Of a stretch of 64,000 nt of DNA, positions 21,590 to 34,237 are shown piece after piece. Each line of letters begins with the position of its first letter. Positions within the stretch are counted from its first letter, which is position 1. The notes beneath the pieces were generated by a model. The model saw nothing but the letters and a program-made list of their open reading frames with translations. It did no database searches and had not been told where the DNA came from. Made by a program: the position numbers and the translations under genes. This DNA comes from Hyperoodon ampullatus (Eukaryota > Chordata > Mammalia > Artiodactyla > Ziphiidae). The DNA lies in contig OX457057.1 in NCBI GenBank assembly GCA_949752795.1, positions 163,285,980 through 163,349,979 on the forward strand, read 5' to 3'.

Positions 21590-21700
21590 ATGTGCCTGTC
21601 TATATTATTATCCCTGGTTTTCAGAGTAGGACATTGGGATTCAGAAAAGTTAAGGACTTGCCAACATTCAAGACAGGTCTGCTCAACTCTCATAGACAGG
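21590..21700 (-). repeat. MIR SINE fragment (antisense)
   Basis: 'ttatccctggttttcagagt', 'gattcagaaaagttaaggac' and 'ttgccaacattcaagacagg' match the antisense MIR core (ttacagatgag…gaggttaag…cttgcccaagg). Diverged and partial. Confidence 0.5.
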
Positions 21701-22619
21701 GTGTATGTTTGTTTGATTTTTACCTTGGTTACCAAGGGTTGTTTTCATTATACACACTATTATCTTCAATCCAAACCAGTTTTCATGCCTACGTTTACTT
21801 ACTTATTGCCTTTTACTTCTTTTACTCAGGCCCAGCCACTCCTTTAGGGAACAATTCAAATCAGTTCATGTATACATACTTATATGTTTATATAGTTTCT
21901 GTGTTCTTGTAAAATATGTGTTCCTTTGAATGGCCTATGCACTTTCAACCCTGGCATACCATCTCTCAAAATGTGCATTAATGATCTCTGGCAAGACCTT
22001 ATAAGCATAGTGAAGGGGAGAGGGAAATAATTATTGGGTACATGTGATCACTTTAAACAGTCCAGGCAGAAATCCCTCATTTTCCCTCTAGTAGTCTTGG
22101 TAATTGCTTCTTCGCTTTATGCCATTTCGACGTAGAAAACGTTTCACAGGAACACTTTACTTCCAGATAGTGGGAGAAACCTGTGTAAGCTCTTATTATC
22201 CTTTTTTTCCTTGTGACAGATTTATAGTCTGTTGGACTCACTTGGTACCTGTCACTTACCTTCCTCTTGATCCCTTCCTACAGAGCTTTATCCATCATTG
22301 CATCTCAGGATCAAAAGAGTTTATAGAATCAGGCTCATGGGGGATGGTGCTGGCAGTGCACTGTTCTCTTCAAGACACCGTAGGTGCTGGGCTGCTTTCT
22401 GCAGTAGCGGGAGGTATTTTAGGAGAGGCCAAAGTCTGGTCTACTTGTGGTTACCCAGTCTACACTATTTAATTAGCCCCAACTCTATTAAGAAATGTGA
22501 ACGCTTTCCTTAGCAGAGAGGACCTTATCTTGATTTGTCTATCTTTCCTAACTACTGGCTTCCTTGTCCAAACTTTCTAAAATAGCATTCTCCATTATTC
22601 CCGGTTGGCTCATTTTTTT
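21701..22619. other. Unassigned sequence
   Basis: Open frames at 22104-22472 and 22298-22513 overlap in different phases and show no domain. No repeat recognised. Confidence 0.45.
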
Positions 22620-22815
22620 CCCTTAATCCTTTCTACTGTCTGACATTTTGTATATTTATTACTTACTAGTTCTCTTTACCCCACCTCACTCAACAACACA
22701 GACAACTGGAATATAATTTTCGTGAGAGTAGGAACTCTATTGTATTTACTGTTCCTTTCTCAGTGCCCAGACAGTTCCAGGAACATAGCAGGACACATTT
22801 TTTGAACGAATGGCC
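22620..22815 (+). mobile_element. L2 LINE 3' end
   Basis: 'gtatatttattacttactag', 'tggaatataattttcgtgag', 'agtaggaactctattgtatt', 'ctcagtgcccagacagttcc', 'aggaacatagcaggacacat' and the terminal 'gaacgaatgg' follow the L2 3' consensus order. Confidence 0.7.
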
Positions 22816-24954
22816 TGTAGGTACACTTGAACACTGCCTCTTATGTGTATCTGTCCCACAACTGTGTGTCTCTGAGCTGGGTATACAGTGAGAAGAGTGT
22901 ATATTAAAAAGTAACACTCAATACCTTGCCTTAAGTTATAGTGTAGTTAGGAGACAAGGCTAAGTTGCATGAGATGAAACTTCACAGCTCTCTTGAGTGA
23001 TTCTAATTGCATTCATTGTACTGTGCCTTCTAAGCTCCCCTTGTGCAGGCCCTGTGGGCAGGTGATTTTTCTTTATTTTCTTTCTTAAACTGAGACTCTT
23101 TGCTCTAGCAGTTGACAGCTGTGGTCTTTCACCTCCAAGTTGTCTGCTGCCCAGGAGTGTGTTAGCTTATCCATACCCATTTGGTACATCTGTCTTCGAG
23201 ACTAGCTCCTTCTCAGCCTGCCCCAACTATTCTTTAACCCTGTAAGTCATTTTAATCGGAGATGATCTGCAGATGAAAGTTATTCTGCACATGCCATATA
23301 AATTAATATTATGATACAGAGACCATTCCATTTGTCTAGAGATTTGCAATGATTTACTTTTTATGGGTAAAGTTTTATTCAGGTCTTAACAGTGAAACAT
23401 AAAACTGTTACAATTGTAATGAAACCTATAAAAGCACAGAGGGTAGCCTCCACTAAAAATGTCCCAGGGGGGGATGATGATGCCTCTGAGAACAAATTGA
23501 GGAAAGCTTTGGTTAGTCATTCACAAAGGTCCCCTCAGCATATTTAGGGTGATCCCAGACCAGGGTCTTGAACCAATATTGTTTATAACTTTGGCTCGCA
23601 GCCTCTAATCAACATCAAAATTGGAAACTCTGAGTGTTTACAGAATCCTAAAAAGTATCCTTAAAGAAAGGTTAACTTATTTTTAAGCCTTTGGAGCAGG
23701 TTGGTTGTAGTAGGGCATAGATGGCATGATTACATTAGAATAATCTTAGGCGATTTTTGTTAAAGGAACCATTTTTAAAGGTATGGCTGTAGGAAAACCA
23801 TAAGTGACAGTGTACTACCCTGGAACTAGTAACAGTAGGGCTCCAGTTCCACCCCTCTATCTGAAGGAGTGGGGAGACCAAGTGGTTCCTTGAGCTTTGG
23901 GGCAAAGAACGTTTCTGGAGGGCGTCGTTTGACTATAGTTAAAATTTCCGGAAACACAGCCAGCCTATGGCAACCCTTCAGGAGGGGAACTAAGGAAATT
24001 CCTCCCTCACTCTAGTCTTCTGCCATTGCTTCAGATTGGCCAAACTCAACTGAAAGCCACAGGACAAGGGGACTCTGGTAATCTACATAGGTTAGACTTG
24101 TGGGAAACAGAGCAGTGTGATACATAATCAAGACTGGATCAGCATGGGAACAGCAGGAGTTGAAGGGCTTCCTTAATGGGGAGGAGACAGCTGGGAGAAA
24201 ATGTCAATGCCAGGATCTCAGCCATCAGAGCAGTGGAGATGATAGCTCTTCAGGTGCTATAAAACCCTGGCAATGCACAGGTCCACTGGAAGCTCTTCTT
24301 AGGCAAAAACAAGTTACGTAAGTTTTGCTTCCTGCCTAGTTTTCTGAATGTGTCAGGGCATGGCAGAGGGAAGGGGAAAGAGAAATAAGAGTCTTGGGAA
24401 AGTTGGACTCCAAACCTAGGGATAAGGCTCTTTTGTTATTGCAATAGTCATTGGTGTCACAAATTTCACTATTAAAGGTTTTACCTTTTTTTGCTTCCGC
24501 TTTAGACTTTAGGATTTCAAAACTTTATGATAGGCAGATCTTTATAATGTTACTGGTATGAATCACCATTTGCTTGTGTAGTCTTCATCAGCCTCTCATA
24601 AAAAGTTTTGCCCATCTTCCCAGGCTCTCAGAAAGGATTTAGAGCAATGAGAATAAGCAGAAGTGGGTGAGGCTGGTGCTTGTCAGGGTCTCTAGCCTTG
24701 ATGAATAAAGTGTTCCGGAGACTAGACAAGTGTGTGAACCATTAATCAAAGCAAGAGTTTTTCAACCTTTCATTTTTTGCCACATGTGGTTGATTTTGCC
24801 TTGTATGCTTAACTGCCCTGCCGTATCTCTTCACTGTTTATCTCCCTTAAGAATGCCTTCTGACACAGGTACTTATGAATCCTTATTTATTTAAGAATTT
24901 TTTTGATCATTGTTAAGTTAATCATACCCCTCCATTCATGGTAGGTTGTTACCG
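22816..24954. other. Unassigned sequence
   Basis: About 2.1 kb in which I recognise neither a repeat nor a coding exon. One of the larger unique-looking stretches in the left half of the window. Confidence 0.5.
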
Positions 24955-26836
24955 GTCCATGTAAGGTTATTCATTCATTCATCTCCTCCTACCCTATTTC
25001 CTTCTCTGTGCCCACAGGCAACCATTCTAATGTCTAATGTGCATCTTTTTGTTTGGATGTATTATCTTAAAATGTACATTATTGTTTTGTAAACATGTAT
25101 TTTAAATTTACATAAATTGTATTATGTTATATACGTAGCAGAACTGTGTTTTCAGATCCATCCATATTATTATATGTATATAAACACTACTGCTTCTAAC
25201 TTATTGCATGAAATACATTCATTTAGGCAAAGAATATCATGCTAATGATATTAGCCCCTTAATAAATATCATACCACAGTTTGCCTATCCACTTTCCCAT
25301 TGATGGGCACTTGGATGATCTCTAACTGCTTACCATCTCAAGCCATGCTTTACTGAAAACCCTTGCACAGAGATCAAGGGTTCTTATGATCCCACACCTT
25401 CACTAACACTGGCATTAACCAGCTTTCTAATTCTTGCTACTTTAATTGGTATAAAATGACACCTTGTTGTTGCTCTAATTTACAGTTTTCTGATTACTAC
25501 TAATTTTGAGCATGCCTTCATATATTTGATGGTCATTTAGGTTTCCTCCCTGTGAATTGTGTGTTCCTATCCTTTGCCCATTTGCAAATTGATCTGTGTG
25601 TGTGTATGTGTGTGTGTGTGTTTTAATGTTGACTTGCAGAAGTTCCTTATATATCTCAGATGGAATTTTTTTGGGAGGCATTGAGATGTTGTAAATATAT
25701 TCTCCTAATTTATTATCTCTTTATTAACTTTGTGATACCCTTTGTTGAAGAGAAAAATATTTAATTTTCATGGAAAACTTTTTTTTGGTCATAATTTGTG
25801 CTTTGGAAGTTTTGTTTAAGAAATCCTTCACACTCAGGCTACGTAGATATTCTGCTACAGTTTTTTTCTGCTTAACTTTTATAAATATACTGTTTACATT
25901 GAAATCTTTAATCCTTCCACTTTCCGGCTTTGAATGAGATATTAAGTAGAGATCCAGTTTTAGTTTTCTCTATGTGCTGAGCTACTTGCCCCAACGCTAC
26001 TCAGTAAACAGCATTCTTTCCATTTTCATTTGTGCTGCCATCTTTATCAGGCATTAAGTTCTCATACATACATGGCTCTCTCTCTCTCAACTACCATTGT
26101 TCTCAATGGAGCAATGCTGTTCCATTGTCCATTTTTGTTCTTGTGCCAATATCACCTTGTTTTTATTGCTATGGTGTTATGACTATTTTTAGTATCTGAT
26201 AGAGTAACTCTCTGCTTCTATCATTTAAACTTCTTTGTTTCAGGGTTGTCTTAAATATTTGTGGGTCTTTAATTTTTCATATAAGATCTCAAATGTTTAT
26301 AGAGTTTCTCAAAATTCCAGCTGATATTTTGAATGAGATCGTATTGAATTTATAGATTAATGTAGGGGAGAACTGACATCTTTATGATATTAAAATCCTG
26401 TAGATTTTTATTATTGATCTTGAACCCTCTAAACTTGCTGAATTCTCTTTTACATCTGTCTGCAAATAATGACAGTTTTTGTTTCTTTTTCAGAATCTCT
26501 TATTTCCTCATTTCTTTCCTTATTGTGTTAGCTAGGACTTCTAGTACTATGTTAAAAATTGTATTGCTAATGGTGACTTCCTTTTCTTGCTCCCAATTTT
26601 ATAGGGAAAATACCTAAAATTCTCCATTAAATATAATGTTGCTCCAGGTTCTTGTGATATCACCTTTAAAAAGTTAAAAAAGTTGACTGGTTTCCTACTT
26701 TAATAAGAATATTTTTAAAAATATGTCATCATAAATGGAGGTCAAATACTATTTCTGCATCATTTGAGAGAATCAATTTTTTATTTTTAATTCTATTATG
26801 TTGTGAATTACATTTATAGATTTCTATGATTTTTTT
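24955..26836 (-). mobile_element. Ancient L1M, 3' UTR to reverse transcriptase (antisense, part 1)
   Basis: The plus strand carries the reverse of an old L1M: 'gtttggatgtattatcttaa', 'tcccattgatgggcacttgg', TATCCTTTGCCCATTTGCAA, 'gttcttgtgccaatatcacc', 'aatgagatcgtattgaattt' and 'tctgcaaataatgacagttt'. Heavily diverged with indels. A short (TG)n tract lies at about 25593-25621. It is interrupted at about 26837 by a younger L1 3' end and appears to continue at 27720. Confidence 0.75.
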
Positions 26837-26844
26837 CTTTCCAG

Positions 26845-27200
26845 TTTTATCAAGATATAATTGACATACAGCACTGTAAGTTTAAGGTGTATGTATAACG
26901 ATTTGACTTACATATATCATGAAATGATTCCCACAACAAGGTTAGGGAACATTATCATCTAATGTAGATACAAAATAAAGAAAAGAAAAAAATTCTTTCT
27001 TTGTGAAGAGAACTCTTAGCATTTACCCTCTTAAGTTTCTTATATAACATACAGCAGTGTTAATTATATTTATCATGTTGTACATTACATCCCTAGTACT
27101 TATTTTTCTAACTGGAAGTTTGTACCTTTTGACTGCCTTTATCCAGTCCTCCTCCCTGACTCTGGTAACCACAAATCTGATCTCTTTTACTATGAGTTTG
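26845..27200 (-). mobile_element. L1 3' UTR fragment, L1MA-like (antisense)
   Basis: 'caagatataattgacataca', 'ttgtacattacatccctagt' and 'aactggaagtttgtaccttt' are the reverse of an L1MA/L1MB-type 3' UTR. No poly-T tract or TSD could be fixed. Confidence 0.75.
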
Positions 27201-27209
27201 TTTGCTTGT

Positions 27210-27362
27210 TTGTTTTTGAAATATAATTGACCTACAGTCTATGTTCATTCCTGGTGCATGACATGGTGATATGATATTTCTATGCATTACATTTCTCAGA
27301 TTATATACATTTCTCTGATTTTTGAAACCACTGTTTCTATACTGAAATAACCTGCACATCAT
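27210..27362 (-). mobile_element. Second L1 3' UTR fragment (antisense)
   Basis: A further start of the same 3' UTR motif (AAATATAATTGACCTACAGT, 'ttcattcctggtgcatgaca') follows the first fragment directly, so two separately inserted or duplicated 3' ends lie side by side. Confidence 0.55.
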
Positions 27363-27719
27363 CCTTTTTTAAATTTTTTATGCAAAATTAAAAATAAAAA
27401 ATAGGAGTATAACCATCTTCTATTTACCCACCACCTAAATTTAAAAATTATTAACTCATAGTTCATCTTGCTTCATCTTTTGCCCCTTCTTCACATCCCA
27501 CAAAATGGATCATTTCAAGCAAATTCCAGACATTTTATTATTTCATTAAAAAATGCTTCAGTGTGCATCTTTCAAAGAAAAGATCTTTAAAACTGCATAA
27601 TCGCTCTATCATCAGGTTGCATTTATGTTTAATCATTTTGCTTAAATTTTATTTAGATTTTTCATCTACATTTAATATTATTACTTTAATTTCTTATTTT
27701 AATTTGGTTTTAAAGAAAA
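27363..27719. repeat. Old A/T-rich repeat, unassigned
   Basis: 'tatttacccaccacctaaat', 'ttcaagcaaattccagacat' and 'gcttcagtgtgcatctttca' resemble an old mammalian LINE-like repeat. Family not named. Confidence 0.35.
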
Positions 27720-28183
27720 TATTGATTATTATTGCCTTGTGAAATTAGCCTGGTGGTTTTTGCTTTCTCTCTTCTCTTAAAAAGTTTGTACAATTTAGAA
27801 AACAGCAAATTCTTAGAATTTTGGCAGAATTCATCTCTAAAACAATCTGAACATGGGTAGTATAATTTTTTTTGAAAGGGAGGTCTTTAGTTTAGATTTC
27901 CCCTTTTAAAACTATTTATTTACCTATTCCTTTCCTCTTTTTCTTCTTGAACTAATTTTGGCACTTCACATCTTCTATTTCTTCTAGGTCTCAGAGTTAT
28001 TAAAATGTAGGTGCTCACAGTATCATCATTTGAATCTCTGTTGTATTTATAGTTGTTTGCTGTTTTCCCCCTGTATTTTATTTATTTATATATTTCCTTT
28101 TTTTTCTGTGATCAGTTTTACTGAGGTCTCTTTCTCTTGATCTTTTCAAAAAACCAGCTTGAACAATGAACAATACACATTAC
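27720..28183 (-). mobile_element. Ancient L1M, ORF2 middle (antisense, part 2)
   Basis: 'attttggcagaattcatctc', 'tcttctatttcttctaggtc' and GATCTTTTCAAAAAACCAGC are ORF2 landmarks in the same orientation as 24955-26836 and further upstream in ORF2, consistent with one element split by insertions. Confidence 0.65.
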
Positions 28184-28514
28184 CAAGACATTAAAAAATT
28201 TATTGAAGTATAGTTATGTACAACATTTTGTTAGGTTCAGGTGTACAACATATTGATTTGACATTTAAGTCCAATACAAAATGATAGCCATGATAAGTCT
28301 AGTAAACATTTATCACTGTACAAAGTTATTACAGTATTATTTACTATATTCCTTATGCTGTATGTTACCTTCCTGTGATTTACTTATTTTATAACTGGAA
28401 GTTTGTACTTTTTAATCCTCTTCATCTATTTCACCCAACCCTTGCCCCTTCCCCCACTCCCTGGTAATCACCAGTTTGTTCTCTATGAGTATGTTTCTGT
28501 TTTGTTTTGTTTTC

Positions 28515-28703
28515 TTATTTCATTTGGTTTTTAGATTCACATGTAAATGAAATCATATGGTATTTGTCTTTCTCTGTCTGACTTATCTCACTTAGCATAA
28601 TACTGTTTAGATCTGTCCAAGATGTCCCAAATGGCAAGATTTCATTTTTAATGGCTGAGTAATATTCCATTGTATATAGATATAACACATCTTCTTTATC
28701 CAC
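28515..28703 (-). pseudogene. L1 ORF2 C-terminal remnant
   Basis: A 62-codon minus-strand frame with the L1 ORF2 tail block ([12 protein letters not shown]). It belongs to the L1 at 28195-35578 and is broken upstream. Confidence 0.85.
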
Positions 28704-29871
28704 TCATCTATTGATGGAGAGTTTCCACAACGTGGATGTTGTAAATGCTGCAATAAACATAGAGGTGCATATATATTTTTGAATTATTATTTTTATTTTC
28801 TTTGGGCAAATACCCAGAAGTGGAATTGCTGGATTGTATGGTAGTTATTTTTAAAATTTTTTGAGGAACCTCCATAGTGTTTTCCATAGTGGCTGCACCA
28901 ACTTATATTACCACTTACAATACACAACAGTTCTCTTTTCTCCACATCCTCAACAATACCTGTTATTTGTTGTGTTTTTGATGATAGCCATTCTAAGAGG
29001 TTTGAGGTACTATCTCATTCTGGTTTTGATTTGTGTTTCCCTGATGATTAGCACTGGGGAGCATCTTTTCATTTGTGTCTGTTTTCCATCTGTATGCCTT
29101 CTTTGGAAAAACAAGTTCTTAGGTCTTCTGTTTTTAATTGGATTCCTTTTTTTTTATATTGAGTTTTGTGAGTTCTTTATTTTGCATGTTAACCTCTTAT
29201 CTGACATATCATTGGCAAATATCTTCTCCCATTTAGTAGGTTGCCTTTTCCTTTTGTTGATGGCTTCTTTTTGCTGTGCAAAAGCTTTTCAGTTTGATGT
29301 AGTCCCATTTGTTTATTTTTGGTTTTTTGCCCTTGCCTGAGGAGACAAATCCAAAAATAGATTGCTAAAACTGATAAAAAGCATTTACCACCCTTCTAGA
29401 AGTTCTATGGATTCAGGTCTAATATATAAGTCTCTAATAAGTTTTGAGTTTCTTTTTGTGTATGGTGTAAGAAAGTGGTCCAGTTTCCTCTTTTGCATGT
29501 AGCTGTCCAGTTTTCCTAACATAATTTATTGAACAGGCTCTCTTTTACCCATTGTATATTGTTGCATCCTATGTCAGATTAATTGACCATATGTGTGTGG
29601 GTTTATTTCTGGGCTCTCTGTTCTGTTATATTGATCTGTCTGTTTTTGTGTAAATACCATATTGATTTGATTATTATAGCTTTGTAGTATGGTTTGAAAT
29701 CAGGAAGTGTGATATCACCAGCTTTGTTCTTCTTTCTCAAGATTGCTTTGGCTATTTGGTCTTTTGTGGTTCCATACAAACTTTATTTGTTCTAGTTCTT
29801 AGAAAAATGCCATTGGTATTTTGATAGGGGTTACATTGAATCTGTAGATTACTTTGAGTGGTATGGACATT

Positions 29872-30126
29872 TTAACAATATAGTAGTTCTCCCAGTCCAT
29901 GAGCATGGTATTTCTTTCCTTCTATATGTGTTGATTCAATTTCTTTCATTAATGTCTTAAAGCTTTCATAGTACAAGTCTTTCACCTCCTTGGTTAAACT
30001 TATTCCTAGGTATTTTTTTTTGATGCAATTGTAAACAGGATTTAAAAATTTTTTCTCTTTCTGATAGTTCACTCTTAGTATATAGAAAATCAACAAGTTT
30101 CTTTGTATTGATATTATATTCTGCAA
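29872..30126 (-). pseudogene. L1 ORF2 reverse transcriptase remnant
   Basis: An 84-codon frame that keeps the block corresponding to KKYLGISLTKEVKDLYYES, just downstream of the polymerase palm in L1 ORF2p. Non-functional fragment of the same element. Confidence 0.8.
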
Positions 30127-30451
30127 ATTTACTGAATTTATTCTAATAGTTTTTTAGTGGAGATTTTTAGGGTTTTCTCTATGTAGTATTGTGTCATCTG
30201 CAAATAGTGACAGTTTTACTTCTTCCTTTCCAATTTAGATGACTTTTATTTCATTTACTTGTCTGATTGCTATGGCTAGGACTTTCAATACTATGTTAAA
30301 TAAAAATAGAGTGGTTATCCTTGTATTTTTCCTGGTTTTAGAGGAAAAGCTTTCAGCTTTTTACCATTGAATATGATGTTAGCTGTGTGTTTGTCATAAA
30401 TGGCCTTTATTATGTTATGTTCCCGCTATGCCATTTTTGATGAGTTGTTTT

Positions 30452-30674
30452 GTTTTTTTTTTTTTTGCTTGTTTGTTTTTTTGCGGTATGCAGGCGTCTC
30501 ACTGTTGTGGCCTCTCCCATTGCAGAGCACAGGCTCTGGATGCGCAGGCTCAGTGGGCATGGCTCATGGCCCTAGCTGCTTCATGGCATGTGGGATCTTC
30601 CCAGACCAGGGCACGAACCTGTGTCCCCTGTATTGGCAGGTGGACTCTCAACCACTGTGCCACCAGGGAAGCCC
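30452..30674 (-). mobile_element. CHR-type SINE inserted in the L1
   Basis: Antisense: a T-rich tail on the left, 'tctcactgttgtggcctctc', 'gcatgtgggatcttcccaga' and the head ending 'gccaccagggaagccc'. TTGATGAG at 30437-30444 and 30675-30682 is the core of the TSD. Moderately diverged from the cleaner copies at 32327 and 40017, so probably older. Confidence 0.93.
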
Positions 30675-30690
30675 TTGATGAGAGTTTTTA

Positions 30691-30823
30691 ATTTTATTTA
30701 TTTATTGGTTGATTGATTGTCTGTGCTGAATGTCTCACAGGATCTTAGTTCCCCAACGAGTGATTGAAACTGGGCCACAGCAGTGAAAGCTCTGTGTCCT
30801 AACCACTGGACCACTGGGGAACT
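30691..30823 (-). mobile_element. Short Bov-tA/CHR-1-like SINE inserted in the L1
   Basis: Antisense: T/A-rich tail, then 'aggatcttagttccccaacg', 'cagcagtgaaagctctgtgt' and 'cctaaccactggaccactgg'. Flanked by a perfect TSD, TGAGAGTTTTTA, at 30679-30690 and 30824-30835. It lies 16 bp from the preceding SINE, so two SINEs hit the same few bases of the L1. Confidence 0.9.
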
Positions 30824-30838
30824 TGAGAGTTTTTACCA

Positions 30839-30980
30839 TGAATGGCTGTTGGATTTTGTCAAATACTTTTTCTGTGTTTATTGAGATGATCATGTGATTT
30901 TTTTCCTTCCTTTTATTAATGTGGTGTATCACATTGATTGCAAATATTGAACCATCATTGCATCCCTGGAATAAATCCCA
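30839..30980 (-). pseudogene. L1 ORF2 reverse transcriptase N-terminal remnant
   Basis: On the minus strand the frame keeps [20 protein letters not shown] and the following catalytic-region block of L1 ORF2p. The SINE at 30691-30823 cuts the reading frame. Confidence 0.8.
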
Positions 30981-32027
30981 CTCCATCCTTTTTATATATT
31001 ATTGAATTTGATTGCTAATATTTTGTTGAGGATTTTTGTATCTTTATTCATCAGAGATATAACACATATTCATCTGTAAATTTTCTTTTTCATTAGTGTC
31101 TTTGTCTAGTTTTGGTATCAGGGTAATGGACACCTTATAGAATGAATTTGGAAGTGTTCCTTCCTCTTCAGTTTTTTTGAATATTTTGAGAAGGATAGTT
31201 ATTAGCTCTTATTTATATTTGGCAGAATTCCCCTGTGAAGTTCTTGGTCCTGGGCTTTTGTTTTGCTGAGTGTTTTTGTTTGTTTGTTTGTTTACAAATT
31301 CATTTTCAGTAGTAGTGATAAGTCTGTTCAGATTGTCTGTTTCTCCCTGATTCTTGGCAGAAGTTTGTCCATTTCTTCTAGGGCGTCCAATTTGTGGCAT
31401 ATAACTGTTTGTAGTAATCTCTCTTAATTGTTTGTATCCCTGTGGTATTATTTTTAATTTTACCTCTTTTATTATTTTGCTTATTTGGGTCTTCTCTTTT
31501 TTTTTTCTAGATGAGCCTGGCTAAAGTCATATCAATTTTGTTTATCTTTTCAAAAAAAAACAGCTATTTGTTTCACTGATATTTTCTGTTGGCTTTTTTT
31601 TTTTTGGTCTCTATTTTATTTTTCTCTCTGATTTCCCTTATTTCCTCCTTTCTGCTGACTTTCGGCTTTGTTCTTTTTCTAATTCCTTTAGTTGGTAGGT
31701 TAGGTTGCTTATCTGGCATTTTTCTTTTTTTGTTGATATACCCTGTATCTTAAGTATCTTAGAACTGCATTTGCTGCATCCCACATATTTTGGAAAGTTG
31801 TATTTTTATTTTCATTTGTCCTATGTTAGTTTCTGACTTCTTTGGTTTCTTCATTGACCCACTGGCTTTTTAGTAGCCTGTTGTTTAGTCTCCATTTGTT
31901 TGTGTTTTCCCATTTTTCTTCCTGTAACTAATTTCTAGTATCATATTGTTGTAATCAGACAAAATGCTTGATATAATTTGTATGTTCTTAAATTTCTTGA
32001 GACTTGCTTTGTGGCCTAGGACATGAT

Positions 32028-32326
32028 CTATTCTGGAGAATGTTCCATGTGTACTTCAAAAGAATGTGTGTTCTGCTGTTTTGGATGAAATGTCTTGTAG
32101 TTATCTATTAAGTCCAACTGATCTAATGTGTCATTTAAGGCCTCCAATGCCTTATTGATTTTCTGTCTGGATGATCTGTCCACTGATATAAATGAGGTGT
32201 TAAAGTCCCCTACTATTACTGTATTATAGTCAGTTTCTCCCTTTGTGTCTGTTAATATTTGCTTTCCATATTTAGGTTCTCCTATATTATGTGCATATAT
32301 GTTAACAAGTGTTATACCCTCTTCTT
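32028..32326 (-). pseudogene. L1 ORF2 endonuclease-domain remnant
   Basis: The minus-strand frame (within 32028-32513) keeps the APE-type endonuclease blocks of ORF2p: TLVNIYAHNIGEPKYGKQIL and VGDFNTSFISVDRSSRQKIN, with the GDFN active-site motif. The part of the frame beyond 32327 is SINE sequence, not protein. ORF2p endonuclease nicks target DNA for L1 integration. This copy is a fossil. Confidence 0.88.
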
Positions 32327-32532
32327 TTTTTTTTTTTTTTGCGGTACGTGGGCCTCTCACTGTTGTGGCCTCTCCCGTTGCGGAGCACAGGCTCCGGACG
32401 CGCAGGCTCAGTGGCCATGGCTCACGGGCCCAGCCGCTTCGCGGCATGTGGGATCTTCCTGGACCGGGGCACAAACCCACGTCCCCTGCATCGGCAGGTG
32501 GACTCCCAACCACTGCGCCACCTGGGAGGCCC
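32327..32532 (-). mobile_element. CHR-type SINE (young-looking) inserted in the L1
   Basis: Antisense copy with an 18-T tail (32325-32340, after CTTC), a CpG-rich body ('ggctccggacgcgcaggctc', 'cagccgcttcgcggcatgtg') and the head 'gcgccacctgggaggccc'. Perfect 12-bp TSD TACCCTCTTCTT at 32315-32326 and 32533-32544. Retained CpGs suggest it is younger than the copy at 30452. Confidence 0.97.
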
Positions 32533-32909
32533 TACCCTCTTCTTGTATTGATCCCTTTATCATTGTATAATGCTCTTCTTTGTCTTTTGTTATAGACTTT
32601 AAAGTCTGTTTTGTCTGATAATGAGTATTGCTACCCACACTTTCTTGTCATTTCCATTTGATTAAATATCCTTCTCAATCTCCTCACTTTCAGGCTGTGT
32701 GTGTCTTTAGCTCTTCAGTGAGTCTCTTTTAAGCAACATATAGATGGGTCTTGTTTTTTTAATCCAATCAGCCACTCTGTGTCTTTTGATTGGAGCATTT
32801 AGTCCATTGATATTTAAAGTGATTGTTGATAGGTATGTACTTACTGTGATTTTGGTACTTGTTTTCTGGTTGTTTTTGTAGTTCTCTGTTCTTTTTAGTT
32901 TCTTCCCTT

Positions 32910-33640
32910 GTGGTTTGATGTTTTTCTTTATTGGTATGCTTGGGCTACATTCTTTCTATTTTTTGTATAACTATTATACGTTTTTGATTTGTGGTTACTA
33001 TGGGGTTCATATATGTTGACCTATAACTATATCTGCTTGCTTTAAACTGGTAGTCATTTAATTTCAAACACATTCTAAAAGGTCTATCTATTTTTACTTA
33101 CCTTCCCCATGTTTTGTGTTTTTCACATTGTATTTTACATCCTCATTTTAATCCCTTCACTGTTGATTGTAGTTATAGTTGATTTTACCATTTTTTTGGT
33201 CTTTTAATCTTCCAGTTTCCAGTTTGTTTTGAGTGAGGATTGTGTTTTTGATGTGTTCATAGGGGGAGGTAAGTTCCACATTCTCTTACGTTGACATCTT
33301 GATCTTCTTCCTTCCTTTGATGACTTTTTTTTAGTGTTGTGTTTGTATTTCTTTCTCCTTGTGTGCCTGTGTGTGTGTCTCTTATTGATTTTTGGTTTGT
33401 TACTACCATGATGCTCTTATATAACAACCTATGAATATAACAGTCTATTTTAAGTTGATAGTCACTTAAGTTTGAGCACATTCTAAGAGTACTACATTTT
33501 TACTCCCTTCCAGGTTTAACGTTTTTGATGTCATATTTTACAACTTTTATTTTGTTTTTCCCTTATCTAATTATTGTAGATATAGATGATTTTAATTTTT
33601 TTGTCTTTTAACCTTCATACTAGCTATATATGTGGATAAC
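32910..33640. repeat. Internal duplication in the L1 linker region
   Basis: Two diverged copies of a ~300-bp segment, about 32920-33215 and 33318-33630, in tandem. Shared order: GATGTTTTTCTTTATTGGTA / GATGACTTTTTTTTAGTGTT, 'ttgatttgtggttacta' / 'tttggtttgttactacc', GTCATTTAATTTCAAACACATTC / GTCACTTAAGTTTGAGCACATTC, 'ggtcttttaatcttcc' / 'tgtcttttaaccttca'. Confidence 0.7.
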
Positions 33641-34237
33641 TCACTACCTTTATTATATGTTAGCTTTTAGCAGTGAATTTTTTTTCTTTCACAATTTTTG
33701 TATTTCTAGTTATGGTCTTTTCTGTTTAAAGAAGTCCCTTTAACATTTCTTGTAAGGTTGTTTAGTGGTGATGAACTCCTTTAGCTTTTGCTTGTCTGAG
33801 AAACTATCTCTTCTTCAATTTTGAATGATAATCTTTCTGGATAGAGTATTCTTGGTTGTGACATTTTCCCCCCAGCACCTTGAATATGTTGTGCTACTTC
33901 CTTCTGTCCATGTAAAGTTTCTGCTGAAAAGTCAACTGGGAGTCTTTTGAGGGCTCCCCTATATGGATCTAGTTTTTTGTTGTTGTTGCTTTTAAGATTT
34001 TCTCTTTAACGTTTGACATTTTAACCATCATGGGTCTTGGTGTGGGTCTCTTTGGGTTCATCTTGTTTGGGTCTTTCTGTGCTTCCTGAACTTGGATGTC
34101 TGCTTTATTCCACAGGTTAAGGAAGTTTTCAGCCATTATTTCTACAGAAAGGTTTTATGCCCCTTTAGCTCTCTCTGCTCCTTGTGGAACCCCTATAATG
34201 TGAATGTTACTATGCTTGATGTTGTCTCTGAGGATCC

